A DNA stretch of 64,000 nt from Gemmatimonadaceae bacterium (GCA_037721215.1 JBBJNV010000002.1:1-64000), one strand, 5' to 3'. Counted from the stretch's first letter, positions 43,883 to 52,035 are shown. The notes: generated by a model not told the origin, from the letters alone. Numbers and translations are program-made.

Positions 43883-44455
43883 ATGCAGACCGACGAGTTG
43901 GAACTCCGGCGCGCCATGAAAGGCGACGAAGCGGCGATGCGGCAGCTATGGCTGCGGCACTCACCACACATCGACGCTGTCGTGCGCCGTCTGTGCGGGG
44001 ACCATGATGTTGCGGCAGACGTGGCGCAGGATGTATGGATTCAGATCTTCCGTGCGCTGCCGGGGTACCGTGGCGAGTCCCAGTTTGGTACCTGGGCTCA
44101 TAGAATAGCGGTGAATCGCACGCTGAATGCTCTCCGCAAGGTCAAGCGGCTGGCGAAGCTGGAGACCGATATCGAGGATGACAGTGCTTCTGTCGAGGGC
44201 GATACCGATCGCACTTTTCTCGCGGATTCCATTGATGAGGCGATGGTTCAATTGTCACCCGGTGCGAGGATGGTTTTTGTGCTGCATGACATCGAGGGCT
44301 ACACACACGAAGAAATTGGCGACAAGCTCGGCATTACGTCGGGCGGATCGAAGTCGCAATTGTTCAAGGCGCGCGCCAAGCTTCGCCGGCTGTTGGCGCA
44401 CCTGGTAGATGAATCAACGGCCGGCATTGGAAGGACGCATGTTGCCCCTGTCTGA
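43883..44455 (+). CDS. RNA polymerase sigma factor, ECF subfamily
   Basis: A 190-aa ECF sigma. Region 2: R-A-M-K-G-D-E-A-A-M-R-Q-L-W, then A-A-D-V-A-Q-D-V-W-I-Q-I-F-R-A-L-P-G-Y-R-G-E-S-Q-F-G-T-W-A-H-R-I-A-V-N. Region 4: L-S-P-G-A-R-M-V-F-V-L-H-D-I-E-G-Y-T-H-E-E-I-G-D-K-L-G-I-T. ATG 43883 is used; the frame extends upstream to 43847. Followed by an overlapping gene for a likely membrane partner, the usual sigma/anti-sigma order. Confidence 0.93.
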   Translation: MQTDELELRRAMKGDEAAMRQLWLRHSPHIDAVVRRLCGDHDVAADVAQDVWIQIFRALPGYRGESQFGTWAHRIAVNRTLNALRKVKRLAKLETDIEDDSASVEGDTDRTFLADSIDEAMVQLSPGARMVFVLHDIEGYTHEEIGDKLGITSGGSKSQLFKARAKLRRLLAHLVDESTAGIGRTHVAPV

Positions 44456-45104
44456 AAACGCATTGGATGAACTGGTTGCCCGTGAACGCGAGCGAGGCGC
44501 GCCACCGCTCACCGAGTGGGCGCCACTCGCGCAGCGCCTGCGCGAGGAAGGTCTGATCGTCGATACCCCGCGTGGGCGTCCGGTCGCTGCACGTTATTGG
44601 CGCCAGGCGGCCGCGGCTGTTTTCCTCGCGGCAGGGGGTCTCGCCGCTGGACGGATCACTGCGGGTGCTCCTGTCATGCCTGCCGCGTCGGTCGAGGTTG
44701 CTTCCCAACCGCGTGCTCAGTCGGCGCAGTCCGCTCAAGCCGGCTCGTATTCGTCGGTAAGGCCAGACGCCGGTGCCGCGCTGGCGGCAGCGCCGGTTCA
44801 GGAGTTCAGAACCCCCGAGGACGCCTGGGAGGTATTGAACCGTGCAGGCGAGGAGTACCAGCGTGCATCAGCGTATCTGTCGGCGAGCAATGTCGAAGTG
44901 CCAGTGCCTCAAAGTTCTTCTGCCTACAGAACGAGGCTCGCCGCCCTGGACAACGTGATGTCGGAAATGCGCGACGCACTCAAGGAAGCGCCGCAGGATC
45001 CGGTAATCAACCAGTATTATCTGGCAACAGTTGGCGCGCGCGAAGCAACCTTGCGGCAGCTCGGGACGACGCTGCCGGCCGGCGCGAAGCTCATTGGGTT
45101 CTAA
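44439..45104 (+). CDS. Probable anti-sigma-type membrane protein, partner of the ECF sigma
   Basis: A 221-aa protein with one transmembrane helix (residues about 51-66, A-A-A-A-V-F-L-A-A-G-G-L-A-A-G). The cytoplasmic N-terminus (A-L-D-E-L-V-A-R-E-R-E-R-G) is short and acidic, and the outer part is alanine-rich, with a helical E-D-A-W-E-V-L-N-R-A-G-E-E-Y-Q-R-A segment. Its start overlaps the sigma gene end by 17 nt. No zinc-finger H-x3-C-x2-C motif is seen, so anti-sigma function rests on position and topology. Its TAATG stop overlaps the next start. Confidence 0.7.
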   Translation: MLPLSENALDELVARERERGAPPLTEWAPLAQRLREEGLIVDTPRGRPVAARYWRQAAAAVFLAAGGLAAGRITAGAPVMPAASVEVASQPRAQSAQSAQAGSYSSVRPDAGAALAAAPVQEFRTPEDAWEVLNRAGEEYQRASAYLSASNVEVPVPQSSSAYRTRLAALDNVMSEMRDALKEAPQDPVINQYYLATVGAREATLRQLGTTLPAGAKLIGF

Positions 45105-45919
45105 TGGAAAGGATGCTGGGAATGCGAGTTAACCGATATCTGATTGCAACGGGGCTGGTCTCGCTGGTGTCGTTTGCGCCGTCGGTAACTCATGCGCAAA
45201 GAGAGACGAAACGCGGGTGGGTCGGCATCGCCTATACCACCGGTATCGGGCAGACAGACCGCAACGGTGCCATGGTGTTCACGGAATATCCGGTGATCGA
45301 GTCAATCGAGGCCGGCTCGCCGGCTGAACGAGCTGGCCTGCAGGCGGGAGATCTTATAGTGTCGCTCGACGCTCAGGACCTGCGAAAGAATCCGATGCCG
45401 CCCAACATGCTCGAGCCCGGCCGGCGAATTGTTTTCCGTTTCAGGCGCAATGAAGTTGCGAGAACGAGCACGGTTGTCGTTGCCCCACGGCCGGGCGGAA
45501 CGGCGGAACGGACGGTATTCAACTTCATTCAGCCGGTACCGAACCAAGTGCCGCGCGTCAACCCTGCACCGGGCCGGGCGCTTCGTGTCACAATCCCGAC
45601 GCTTCCCGGGGGAAGTCCCGCTCCCTTCGCATTCGCTCCCAACATTGGCGTTGCGGGCGCAGTGGTCACCGAGCTCAATAACGATCTGCGCGAGCTTCTC
45701 GAACTCAGAACTGAAGGTGTCTTTGTGGTGAACGTCGCGCTGGGTACCCCGGCCAGCGAATCGGGACTTCGCAGCGGCGATGTGATAGTGATCGCGAACC
45801 GGGGGGCGGTGCGAAACCCTGGAGAGTTGATCGGCATCATGCGCGCGGCGGACGACAAATCAGTCCGGCTGGAAATCATCCGCAAGAAAAAGCCGCAGCT
45901 GATCATGCTGGACTGGTAA
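45104..45919 (+). CDS. Exported protein with two PDZ domains
   Basis: About 271 aa with a signal peptide (V-N-R-Y-L-I-A-T-G-L-V-S-L-V-S-F-A-P-S-V-T-H-A). PDZ 1 includes I-E-A-G-S-P-A-E-R-A-G-L-Q-A-G-D-L-I near residue 75, PDZ 2 includes A-L-G-T-P-A-S-E-S-G-L-R-S-G-D-V-I near 220. There is no protease domain. In this position it may sense or bind periplasmic peptides upstream of sigma release, as PDZ proteins do in RseP/DegS pathways; this is inference. ATG 45104 overlaps the previous stop; ATG 45122 is an alternative. Confidence 0.85.
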   Translation: MERMLGMRVNRYLIATGLVSLVSFAPSVTHAQRETKRGWVGIAYTTGIGQTDRNGAMVFTEYPVIESIEAGSPAERAGLQAGDLIVSLDAQDLRKNPMPPNMLEPGRRIVFRFRRNEVARTSTVVVAPRPGGTAERTVFNFIQPVPNQVPRVNPAPGRALRVTIPTLPGGSPAPFAFAPNIGVAGAVVTELNNDLRELLELRTEGVFVVNVALGTPASESGLRSGDVIVIANRGAVRNPGELIGIMRAADDKSVRLEIIRKKKPQLIMLDW

Positions 45920-45922
45920 CGA

Positions 45923-46858
45923 TCAGTCCAGTTTCTGCTTGTCCGATACGAGTGAGTAATGGATATATAGCGCGGCAGCCGCGCCTCCTGCCGCCGCAGC
46001 GATAGCCATTTGCGGGCCGGGCACGATATCGCCCGCTGCAAAGACGTTCCTCACTGATGTGTGGTGTTTTTCGTCAATGACAATCAGACCGTTCTCGTCC
46101 CGCTCGCATTTCAGATCGACCCCAAGGTCGTCAGCGGGCCGCTGGCCGATGGCGAAGTAGAGCCGTTCGCAGTCGAGCTGCATCCCCGATTCGAGATCGA
46201 GACAGCGAATCTCCCGATTATTTGAATTGGCGGCTACCACCGGCTCCTCGAGCACAGGAATGTTCAGCGCTTTCAGTTGATCGAGCTCCTGTTTGTCGAT
46301 GTCGGCGGGCTCCCCGTTGGTGCAAATGACGATTTCTTTTGTCCAGTTATGGATGGAAAGCGCCATGCCGACCGCTTTCCGGCCGGTGCCGATCACTACC
46401 GTTTTCTTGTCCGTGGTTTCGAAACCGTCGCAATCCGGACAGACGTGAACTGTCTCGCCATAGCAGTCACGCAGACCATTGATGCGGGGCCAGACGTCCT
46501 TGATGCCAAACGCGAGCAACAATCGCCGCGCGGTGAACTCAGTGCCTTTTTCAAGGGTGAGGACGAACTGCTCGCTGTTTGTGTTGGTCACCTTGGTAAC
46601 AGTGTCGGCGATCATTTTTGCACCGAAGCGCTCAGCATCTTCACGCCCGCACCGGCGCAGGTCGGGCGACTTTATTCCCTGCGATCCGAGGAAACCGTTG
46701 ATACCGCGGGTTTCCCAGTTGCGCGGATCGCCCGAGTCGACGACAACGACTCTGCGGAGATATCGCGCGAGCCAGAGCGCCGCGGAGAGGCCGGCGGGGC
46801 CGCCGCCGATTATAGCGACATCGTAATCCGAATTGCTGGAAGATTGGATATCAGGCAT
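45923..46858 (-). CDS. Thioredoxin reductase-like NAD(P)/FAD-dependent oxidoreductase
   Basis: A 311-aa flavoprotein of the TrxB/AhpF superfamily. FAD motif G-G-G-P-A-G-L-S-A-A near residue 18, redox pair C-P-D-C (Cys140, Cys143) in H-V-C-P-D-C-D-G-F-E, NADP fold V-I-G-T-G-R-K-A-V-G-M-A near 155, and G-D-I-V-P-G-P-Q-M-A near 275. ATG 46858 is used because G-G-G-P-A-G begins 18 residues later. It overlaps the MobA-like gene by 8 nt, so it is the last gene of the xdhC operon. Confidence 0.88.
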   Translation of the reverse strand: MPDIQSSSNSDYDVAIIGGGPAGLSAALWLARYLRRVVVVDSGDPRNWETRGINGFLGSQGIKSPDLRRCGREDAERFGAKMIADTVTKVTNTNSEQFVLTLEKGTEFTARRLLLAFGIKDVWPRINGLRDCYGETVHVCPDCDGFETTDKKTVVIGTGRKAVGMALSIHNWTKEIVICTNGEPADIDKQELDQLKALNIPVLEEPVVAANSNNREIRCLDLESGMQLDCERLYFAIGQRPADDLGVDLKCERDENGLIVIDEKHHTSVRNVFAAGDIVPGPQMAIAAAAGGAAAALYIHYSLVSDKQKLD

Positions 46859-47519
46859 CTTCGGACGCACGTGCAAAAAGAAGTCCGTCCGATGCGAACC
46901 TTGCTGCGTCGGAGGGAACGTCAACGTCGAGTGCAGCAGCTTCGAGCGGAACCCGCTTTACTGCGCTTGCATGCTCGCGCAGCCATTGCCCCGCGCCGGT
47001 ACCGCCTGTCATTCGCATAAGGCTAGCGATGTGCTCGCGGCCAAACACCGCGGGAACGCCGATCGTGTTCCGATAGCCTGCGGCAACCAGGCGGGCATCT
47101 TCGTCGAAGCCGGCCATCAGCGTTCTGAGCGCGCACGCGTCGACATGCGGCTGGTCGGCCAGGGTTACGAGGACGCCGTCGAGGGCAGGGGTCTTCAGCG
47201 TCACGCCGCTGGCCATTGCGGCGTCGAACAATACGCGCAGTCCGGTTCTCAGCGATGATGCAAGTCCCGATGCCCAATCGTGGTTCACAACCACTGTCAC
47301 GCGGCCAAGTCCCAAGAGTGCAGGCGCAACCATGTCGGCGTTCGCGCCAATGACGACCACTACCGGGTTCGCGCCGGCATCGGCCGCCGCCTTCGCGGCC
47401 CGGCGCACGAGGGGCACACCGTCGAATTCAAGGAGCTGTTTCGGCGAGCCGAAACGTGTAGCTGCTCCGGCTGCGAGGACAACGGCTCCGATGAATGGCG
47501 TGGAGGGCTTGGTGATCAG
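46851..47519 (-). CDS. MobA-like nucleotidyltransferase (molybdenum cofactor cytidylyltransferase type)
   Basis: About 222 aa with the NTP-transferase signature L-A-A-G-x-A-T-R-F-G-S-P-K-Q-L-L near residue 14-30, then V-V-V-I-G-A-N-A-D, N-H-D-W-A-S-G-L-A-S-S-L and A-D-Q-P-H-V. This is the MocA pattern: it adds CMP to molybdopterin for xanthine dehydrogenase-type enzymes. No ATG, GTG or TTG is available close to the domain; CTG 47519, with GGAG five nt upstream, is the best start candidate. Sits right after xdhC. Confidence 0.85.
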   Translation of the reverse strand: MITKPSTPFIGAVVLAAGAATRFGSPKQLLEFDGVPLVRRAAKAAADAGANPVVVVIGANADMVAPALLGLGRVTVVVNHDWASGLASSLRTGLRVLFDAAMASGVTLKTPALDGVLVTLADQPHVDACALRTLMAGFDEDARLVAAGYRNTIGVPAVFGREHIASLMRMTGGTGAGQWLREHASAVKRVPLEAAALDVDVPSDAARFASDGLLFARASEDA

Positions 47520-47560
47520 AAGCTCTCCGTTGGTCAGCGTCTTGTGATTGCGAGCGGCAT

Positions 47561-48709
47561 TCAGGTCGCGCCTTGCGGTTCCATCGAGGGGGCCGGGTGG
47601 AGTGATCCGCGCCGGTCGCGCAGATGACCACCGGCGCGGTCGTTTGCGACTGCCTGCACTTCGGCGATTATCGCGAGAGCGATTGCCTCGGGGCCGTCGC
47701 CACCGATATCCAATCCAACTGGAGCGAAGAGCGAGCCATCGGCAGCGACCGGATGCAAGCCGCGAGCGACGAGCTCGGCGAGCATGCGCTGGGTGCGTGC
47801 GCGCGGTCCCAGCACGCCAACGTAGGCGACGCCGGCGGTGAGCAGTGCCTGCACGTAATCGAGGTCGCGCGAGAAATGATGCGACACGACGACGGCGGCG
47901 ATTCTCCCGGTCAGCGCGACCGTATCTGCGAGCTTGAGCGCGTCGGTGCATTCGACAACGCGCGCTCCGGGAAACCGGGCGGGACGGGTTGCGTCAACCT
48001 CGCGATGGTCGACTACCACCACCTCCCAGCCGAGTTGCGAGGCGAAAGTGGCGAGGGGCAGCGCATCGGGGCCGCTGCCGCAGATCAGGAGTCTGATCGA
48101 CGGGGCCACGACTTCGAACGCGACCTCGACTGTGCCGTACTCCCGCACCAGTCCGCGCCGGCCAGCGGCGAGGGCTTCGTCAGTGGCCGACGCCGCATTG
48201 GCCAACACGACTCCGTCTCCCCAGTCGCCAGTCGTTTGAGAGGTGCTGCCGGTTATCAATGTGTGCGCTCCGATGGCCGGGGCACCGGTATCAGCGGTCG
48301 AGACTATTACAGTAGCGAGCACTGTCGGTAAATCGGCGTCGAGGGCATGCCCAATGATCGACGCCAGGGAATTCGCGTCAGCCGCTGAGAGTGGCTCGAG
48401 CAGCACTTCGATCAATCCATTGCAGCCAAGTCCAAGTCCCCACGGCGCGTCGTCATCGTTGCGCGTGTCGTAGCTGACGACTTCCGCGCGCTCGCTCGCG
48501 TGTACGCGACGGGCGTGCTCGGCGATGTCGGATTCGAGGCAGCCGCCGCTGACAAGTCCCACTGTGGAGCCGTCGGCGTGAACCACCATGCGCGCGCCGA
48601 CTCCGCCGTAGCTCGAGCCGGTGACGCGGACGACCGTCGCGAGGACAACGGGGTCGCCGAGCTGCGCGGAATAGATCAGTGCATCGACTACGGATCGGTG
48701 TGTTGGCAT
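47561..48709 (-). CDS. xdhC: XdhC family molybdenum cofactor maturation protein
   Basis: A 382-aa XdhC/CoxF-type protein. The N-terminal XdhC_CoxI segment shows G-S-S-Y-G-G-V-G-A-R-M-V-V and S-G-G-C-L-E-S-D-I. The Rossmann-like C-terminal domain shows L-I-C-G-S-G-P-D-A, V-V-D-H-R-E, S-H-H-F-S-R-D-L and Y-V-G-V-L-G-P-R-A-R-T. It brings sulfurated molybdenum cofactor to xanthine dehydrogenase-like enzymes. First gene of a three-gene leftward operon. Confidence 0.92.
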   Translation of the reverse strand: MPTHRSVVDALIYSAQLGDPVVLATVVRVTGSSYGGVGARMVVHADGSTVGLVSGGCLESDIAEHARRVHASERAEVVSYDTRNDDDAPWGLGLGCNGLIEVLLEPLSAADANSLASIIGHALDADLPTVLATVIVSTADTGAPAIGAHTLITGSTSQTTGDWGDGVVLANAASATDEALAAGRRGLVREYGTVEVAFEVVAPSIRLLICGSGPDALPLATFASQLGWEVVVVDHREVDATRPARFPGARVVECTDALKLADTVALTGRIAAVVVSHHFSRDLDYVQALLTAGVAYVGVLGPRARTQRMLAELVARGLHPVAADGSLFAPVGLDIGGDGPEAIALAIIAEVQAVANDRAGGHLRDRRGSLHPAPSMEPQGAT

Positions 48710-48971
48710 CTGGGAATGGCGTCAAGCCGGGGTTTCGGGACTTGCAGATCGGCGTTGCAATTTGACGGAGGATACTGGGGTCGTCCAGCGAGCGAGTACG
48801 CTGCCGGCCCAAGCCGATGTTCGGACGACGTTGATCTACGCTCGCGTCCCTGCTAGCGCCCAAGCGATTCCGCATGGACTTCGAGCCTGGCCGCGCCGGA
48901 GACGCTGCAGACCAGAACCGGCCTCGCTGGTCATGTCTTTTGACGCAGGAAGTAGTCTCATGGTAGGCAGC

Positions 48972-49008
48972 TTGCGGCGGCCGAGTCACGGACTTACATT
49001 GTAAGTCC
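48972..49008 (+). promoter_or_regulatory. mazEF promoter with overlapping palindromic operator
   Basis: TTGCGG (48972-48977) and TACATT (48995-49000) are 17 bp apart and make a plausible promoter. A perfect 8-bp inverted repeat GGACTTAC-ATT-GTAAGTCC (48990-49008) covers the -10 box, 17 bp before the antitoxin start. Autoregulation by the MazE or MazEF complex at this site is the likely reason. The 260 bp between xdhC and this site show nothing else. Confidence 0.6.
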
Positions 49009-49024
49009 CGTTTCGGGATGTCTT

Positions 49025-49270
49025 ATGCGCTCCAGAATCGTTCGAATTGGCAATTCCCAAGGTGTCCGCCTCCCCAAGCTGTTGATCGAGCAGGCCGGCC
49101 TCGAGGAGGTGGTGGAGCTTTGCGCCGAGGCGGGACAGATCGTGATCGCTGCACCCCGGAAGGCCCGCGCCGGCTGGGCCGAGGCCGCGCAGCGAGCCCG
49201 AGCGGCGGGCGCTGACGTGCTTGAGCCAACTGGCGCCACCCAGTTCGATCAAACCGAGTGGGAGTGGTAA
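49025..49270 (+). CDS. MazE-type antitoxin (AbrB/SpoVT fold)
   Basis: An 81-aa protein. The first 45 residues form a swapped-hairpin AbrB domain: I-V-R-I-G-N-S-Q-G-V-R-L-P-K-L-L-I. The acidic/tryptophan-containing C-terminus (T-Q-F-D-Q-T-E-W-E-W) should wrap around the toxin. It overlaps the toxin gene by 13 nt and sits after the palindromic operator. Confidence 0.92.
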   Translation: MRSRIVRIGNSQGVRLPKLLIEQAGLEEVVELCAEAGQIVIAAPRKARAGWAEAAQRARAAGADVLEPTGATQFDQTEWEW

Positions 49271-49605
49271 AGCCCGTCGTCCGCCTCCCGAGTCGCGGCG
49301 ACGTATTTCTGGTCGCGCTCGACCCCACGCGAGGGAGCGAGATTCGAAAGACGCGTCCGTGCCTGATTGTCTCACCGGATGAGCTCAATCATCATCTGCG
49401 CACGACGATCGTTGCCCTCCTCACGACGGGCGGGCATCGGTATCCCTATCGCGTGCCGTGCCGCTTTCAGGGCAAGTCCGGCGACATCGTCCTGGATCAA
49501 CTGAGGACGGTCGATCACGAGCGTCTGCGAAAGCGACTCGGGACCGTGACCCCGCAGACGCTCACCGCCGTGCTCCGGGTGTTAGCTGAACTGTTCGAGA
49601 TCTAG
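49258..49605 (+). CDS. MazF/PemK-type mRNA interferase toxin
   Basis: A 115-aa toxin of the PemK/MazF fold. Residues R-G-D-V-F-L-V-A-L-D-P-T-R-G-S-E-I-R-K-T-R-P-C-L-I-V contain the conserved G-S-E-x-x-K-x-R-P. T-T-G-G, D-I-V-L-D-Q-L-R-T-V-D and L-A-E-L-F-E complete the family pattern, so the toxin appears intact. Start GTG or ATG within the antitoxin gene. It faces the VapC-like gene 27 bp downstream. Confidence 0.92.
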   Translation: MGVVKPVVRLPSRGDVFLVALDPTRGSEIRKTRPCLIVSPDELNHHLRTTIVALLTTGGHRYPYRVPCRFQGKSGDIVLDQLRTVDHERLRKRLGTVTPQTLTAVLRVLAELFEI

Positions 49606-49632
49606 CTCACGTCAGCTCAAGCTTTCCTTTTT

Positions 49633-50049
49633 TCAATCACCCCTGTAAGTGGAAAGAAATTCGGCCGGTGACACCGCGACCGTCGGAAAACTCTCGCAAA
49701 GACGCCTGTCGCTGGTGACGAGTGGAATTGAGAACGACTGCGCCAGCGAAATGTATTCCGCATCGTATGCCGAGCAGCGCGATGTCGCAACGAGGTTCAT
49801 CACGGCAGCACTCGACACCTGTGTTTCGCCTCCGGACAGCCTGGCCTCAGCCGCGAACGTGACGTCGATACAACGCGCCACCGTTAATTCGTCGCGCAAA
49901 AGGTATTTGCGAAGGACGCTCCGAAACTCACTCCGCCACAATGGCGGAACGAGCCAGACGTCGTCTGCCATCGCAATCCGCCGCGCAAGCTCCGTTTCCG
50001 GCGTTGTCAGGAAGAACTGCACTATCAACGTGCAGTCCGACACTATCAA
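49633..50049 (-). CDS. VapC-type PIN-domain toxin
   Basis: A 138-aa PIN ribonuclease with Asp5 (I-V-S-D-C), Glu41 (W-R-S-E-F), Asp97 (A-Y-D-A-E-Y) and Asp115 (V-T-S-D-R-R-L), the acidic quartet of active toxins. It follows its antitoxin with an ATGA overlap (50046-50049), and converges with MazF. The residue after D5 being Cys is unusual but not disabling. Confidence 0.9.
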   Translation of the reverse strand: MIVSDCTLIVQFFLTTPETELARRIAMADDVWLVPPLWRSEFRSVLRKYLLRDELTVARCIDVTFAAEARLSGGETQVSSAAVMNLVATSRCSAYDAEYISLAQSFSIPLVTSDRRLCESFPTVAVSPAEFLSTYRGD

Positions 50050-50285
50050 CGCCGGCCTTCGTCACGCGCGGCAATTATTTCTTCGGCTGTGGTATGAATC
50101 CCGATTTCGTTTCGCAAACGGTCAGCTTCACGCAGGAAGCGTCGCGTGTCTTCACCGCCGCCGGCGAGGGATCGCTCAAGACGATAGAGCACTTCACCGT
50201 TCAAACTGCGACGGTGTGCCGCCGCCTGCTTCTTCAGTTCTGCAACCAGCGGCTCGGGAACGCCTTTAACAGTCAGATTGGCCAT
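50046..50285 (-). CDS. FitA/VapB-like ribbon-helix-helix antitoxin
   Basis: A 79-aa protein. M-A-N-L-T-V-K-G-V-P-E-P-L-V-A-E-L-K-K-Q-A-A-A-H-R-R-S-L-N-G-E-V is the FitA-type RHH domain. The C-terminal arm (E-I-G-I-H-T-T-A-E-E-I-I) should bind the PIN toxin. GGAG lies 6 nt before the ATG and CATAAT (minus strand, about 50306-50311) may be its -10 box. Confidence 0.92.
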   Translation of the reverse strand: MANLTVKGVPEPLVAELKKQAAAHRRSLNGEVLYRLERSLAGGGEDTRRFLREADRLRNEIGIHTTAEEIIAARDEGRR

Positions 50286-50757
50286 AGTAACTCCAAAATG
50301 TGAGCATTATGGAACCTAAATGGCTCCAAAGGCAGGCGCAATTAGATTATGGCTCCTGAGCCGATGGATTCAGGGTCGTCCAGCCTCATGTTGGGCTGGA
50401 GTCATCCTTCGCCCGTCGGACTTCGCAGTGAAGGCAGCGTCACTAGCCGCGCCGACGCGATCGCCGGAGGAGCGCGAGGCTCGGCGTGCGCTTTCTTCAA
50501 CCGGGTAGCGTGATCACCACGCAGGACCTCGACGCATGGATGCGTCGGGCTCGCGTTCGGCTGCGGAAGCCAGGTTGTTGAAGCAGGCTGACCGCGTCAT
50601 CGAGTGAGCGAATCGGGGCGACGATTCACTCCCGACAACATGGGCCGGGCAACTCCGGGATTTCAAAATGCCGATCCCCGATTCCGGGTGGCCGATCATT
50701 TCGAATGAGGAAATGCAACGCGACAGCCAGTCACTCGCAGTGATACATTTCGGCCCA
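50286..50757. other. Intergenic stretch with short frames of unclear origin
   Basis: About 470 bp without a convincing gene. The part next to the antitoxin is A/T-richer (AATGTGAGCATTATGGAACC) and probably holds its promoter. The rest contains broken short frames and looks like decayed DNA at the edge of the accessory segment. Confidence 0.45.
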
Positions 50758-51305
50758 ATGAAATCCGTCGTGACCGTAGCCGTGTTGACCGTGGCCCTCG
50801 GCACATCCGCATGGGCGCAGCAACCCGCGGCAACCACTCGCCGCACCTGCCGCAGGACGGTTGGCCGCCCTGGCGCTGGCGTGCGTCCAGAAGGAATACC
50901 CGAACAAGATCGCCCATGTTCTGAATTCCCCCGAAGATGTTAAGGCGCCGCATGAACTGACGCCCGCGTTCTACGGGTGCTACGACTGGCATTCGTCGGT
51001 CCATGGCCACTGGCGCGCCTGGTCCGCGCGTTTCCCAAGGCGCTATTCGCGACCGATGCGGTCGCAGCACTCAAGGCGAATCTCACCCCGGCCCGCATCG
51101 CCGGCGAGGTGGCATACTTGAACGCCCCCGGACGCGAATCGTTCGAACGCCCCTACGGTTTGGCCTGGCTGCTGCAACTGGGCGCCGAACTGCGTGAATC
51201 ACAGACGCTGATGCGGCTGTGTTATCGGCGACGTTGAAACCCCTCGAAGCAGCGGTTGTCGCGCGGCTCAAGGCATGGCTGCCGAAACTCGCATACCCCA
51301 TAGGA
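50758..51305 (+). pseudogene. Decayed DUF2891 family protein
   Basis: A signal peptide starts at ATG 50758 (S-V-V-T-V-A-V-L-T-V-A-L). DUF2891 sequence then appears in shifting frames: K-E-Y-P-N-K-I-A-H-V and F-Y-G-C-Y-D-W-H-S-S-V-H-G-H-W (about 50890-51012), A-L-K-A-N-L-T-P-A-R-I-A-G-E-V-A-Y-L and F-E-R-P-Y-G-L-A-W-L-L-Q-L (about 51000-51190), and L-K-P-L-E-A-A-V-V-A-R-L-K-A-W-L-P-K-L (to about 51300). At least three frameshifts are needed and the C-terminal half is gone, so it cannot be functional. Confidence 0.8.
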
Positions 51306-51309
51306 AAAT

Positions 51310-51562
51310 CCTCGATGGTACAGGCGCGAGGCTGGGACTGCAACTCCCCATCTCTCTCGGTGGCGAGATTGCCGGAACAATCGAGGAGATCGGCGATGAT
51401 GTCAGAGATTTCAAGGAGGGTGATGCGGTTTATGGCATGGTGGCCTCTGGAGGCTACGCCGAATACGCGATTGCCAGAATTGGGGAGGTGGTGCCCGAAC
51501 CGCAAAGTCTCGATTTCGAGAAAGCGGCGGCGATTCCGCTCGGCGGGTTGACTGCATGGCAG
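51310..51562 (+). pseudogene. Fragment of a zinc-type alcohol dehydrogenase/quinone oxidoreductase
   Basis: About 80 codons matching the N-terminal GroES-like domain of NADP-dependent quinone oxidoreductases: L-G-G-E-I-A-G-T-I-E-E-I-G, F-K-E-G-D-A-V-Y-G, G-G-Y-A-E-Y-A and A-A-A-I-P-L-G-G-L-T-A-W-Q. It begins where the DUF2891 remnant ends and stops abruptly before the cofactor domain. Two unrelated gene pieces are joined head to tail, a sign of repeated deletion or insertion. Confidence 0.75.
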
Positions 51563-51755
51563 TCGAGAGCTCTGCCCGCGTCACGTCGTAACCAAGGTTG
51601 AACTCCGGCACCCATCCGGCTGTCCCCGATAATGTCCTCACACGTCGCATGATCGCATGCATCGGTTGGGGCTCCTTAACTGGAGACCTGATGGGCTTGG
51701 AGTAAACGCGCGCTGAATTCCGATGCTCCGGTCTTGCGCGTCGAGTACGCGAAGA

Positions 51756-51935
51756 GGCGGGCGCCCCCGTTTCGTCCTTGCGAAAGCGCGCATCGAATGG
51801 CGACAGATCAATCGCGCCGGTGAGGAGGTAATGGACCGCGTGTTCGAATGTCCCGGGGGTCAGCTGCCGGGTCAGGTCGACCGGCAGGAATCGCGGCGAG
51901 GCAACCACCACCGAAATCCTGACCTCACTACGCAC
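51756..51935 (-). mobile_element. IS1182-like transposase, N-terminal remnant
   Basis: Sixty codons read like the start of an IS1182/IS5-superfamily transposase: F-L-P-V-D-L-T-R-Q-L-T-P-G-T-F-E-H-A, I-D-L-S-P-F-D-A-R-F and D-E-T-G-A-P-A. Similarity ends there and the catalytic part is missing. No terminal inverted repeats were found. It explains the rearranged state of 50300-52000. Confidence 0.7.
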
Positions 51936-52035
51936 CTGGCAGACAAATCGCTGGCGCTCATTTCGGCGTCGTGACAGCTTTTCCTAACAACCTCAACAGT
52001 CGCTGAAGCTGCCAAGCGATCGAAGGATACAAACC

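Noticed and set aside
44516-45103. Upstream extension of the PDZ protein within the membrane-partner gene
   Set aside because: The real signal peptide begins near 45104-45122 and the upstream codons are a shadow of the overlapping gene.
47520-47951. Upstream extension of the MobA-like gene to 47951
   Set aside because: This part is arginine-rich shadow sequence lying inside xdhC; the conserved domain begins only after 47519.
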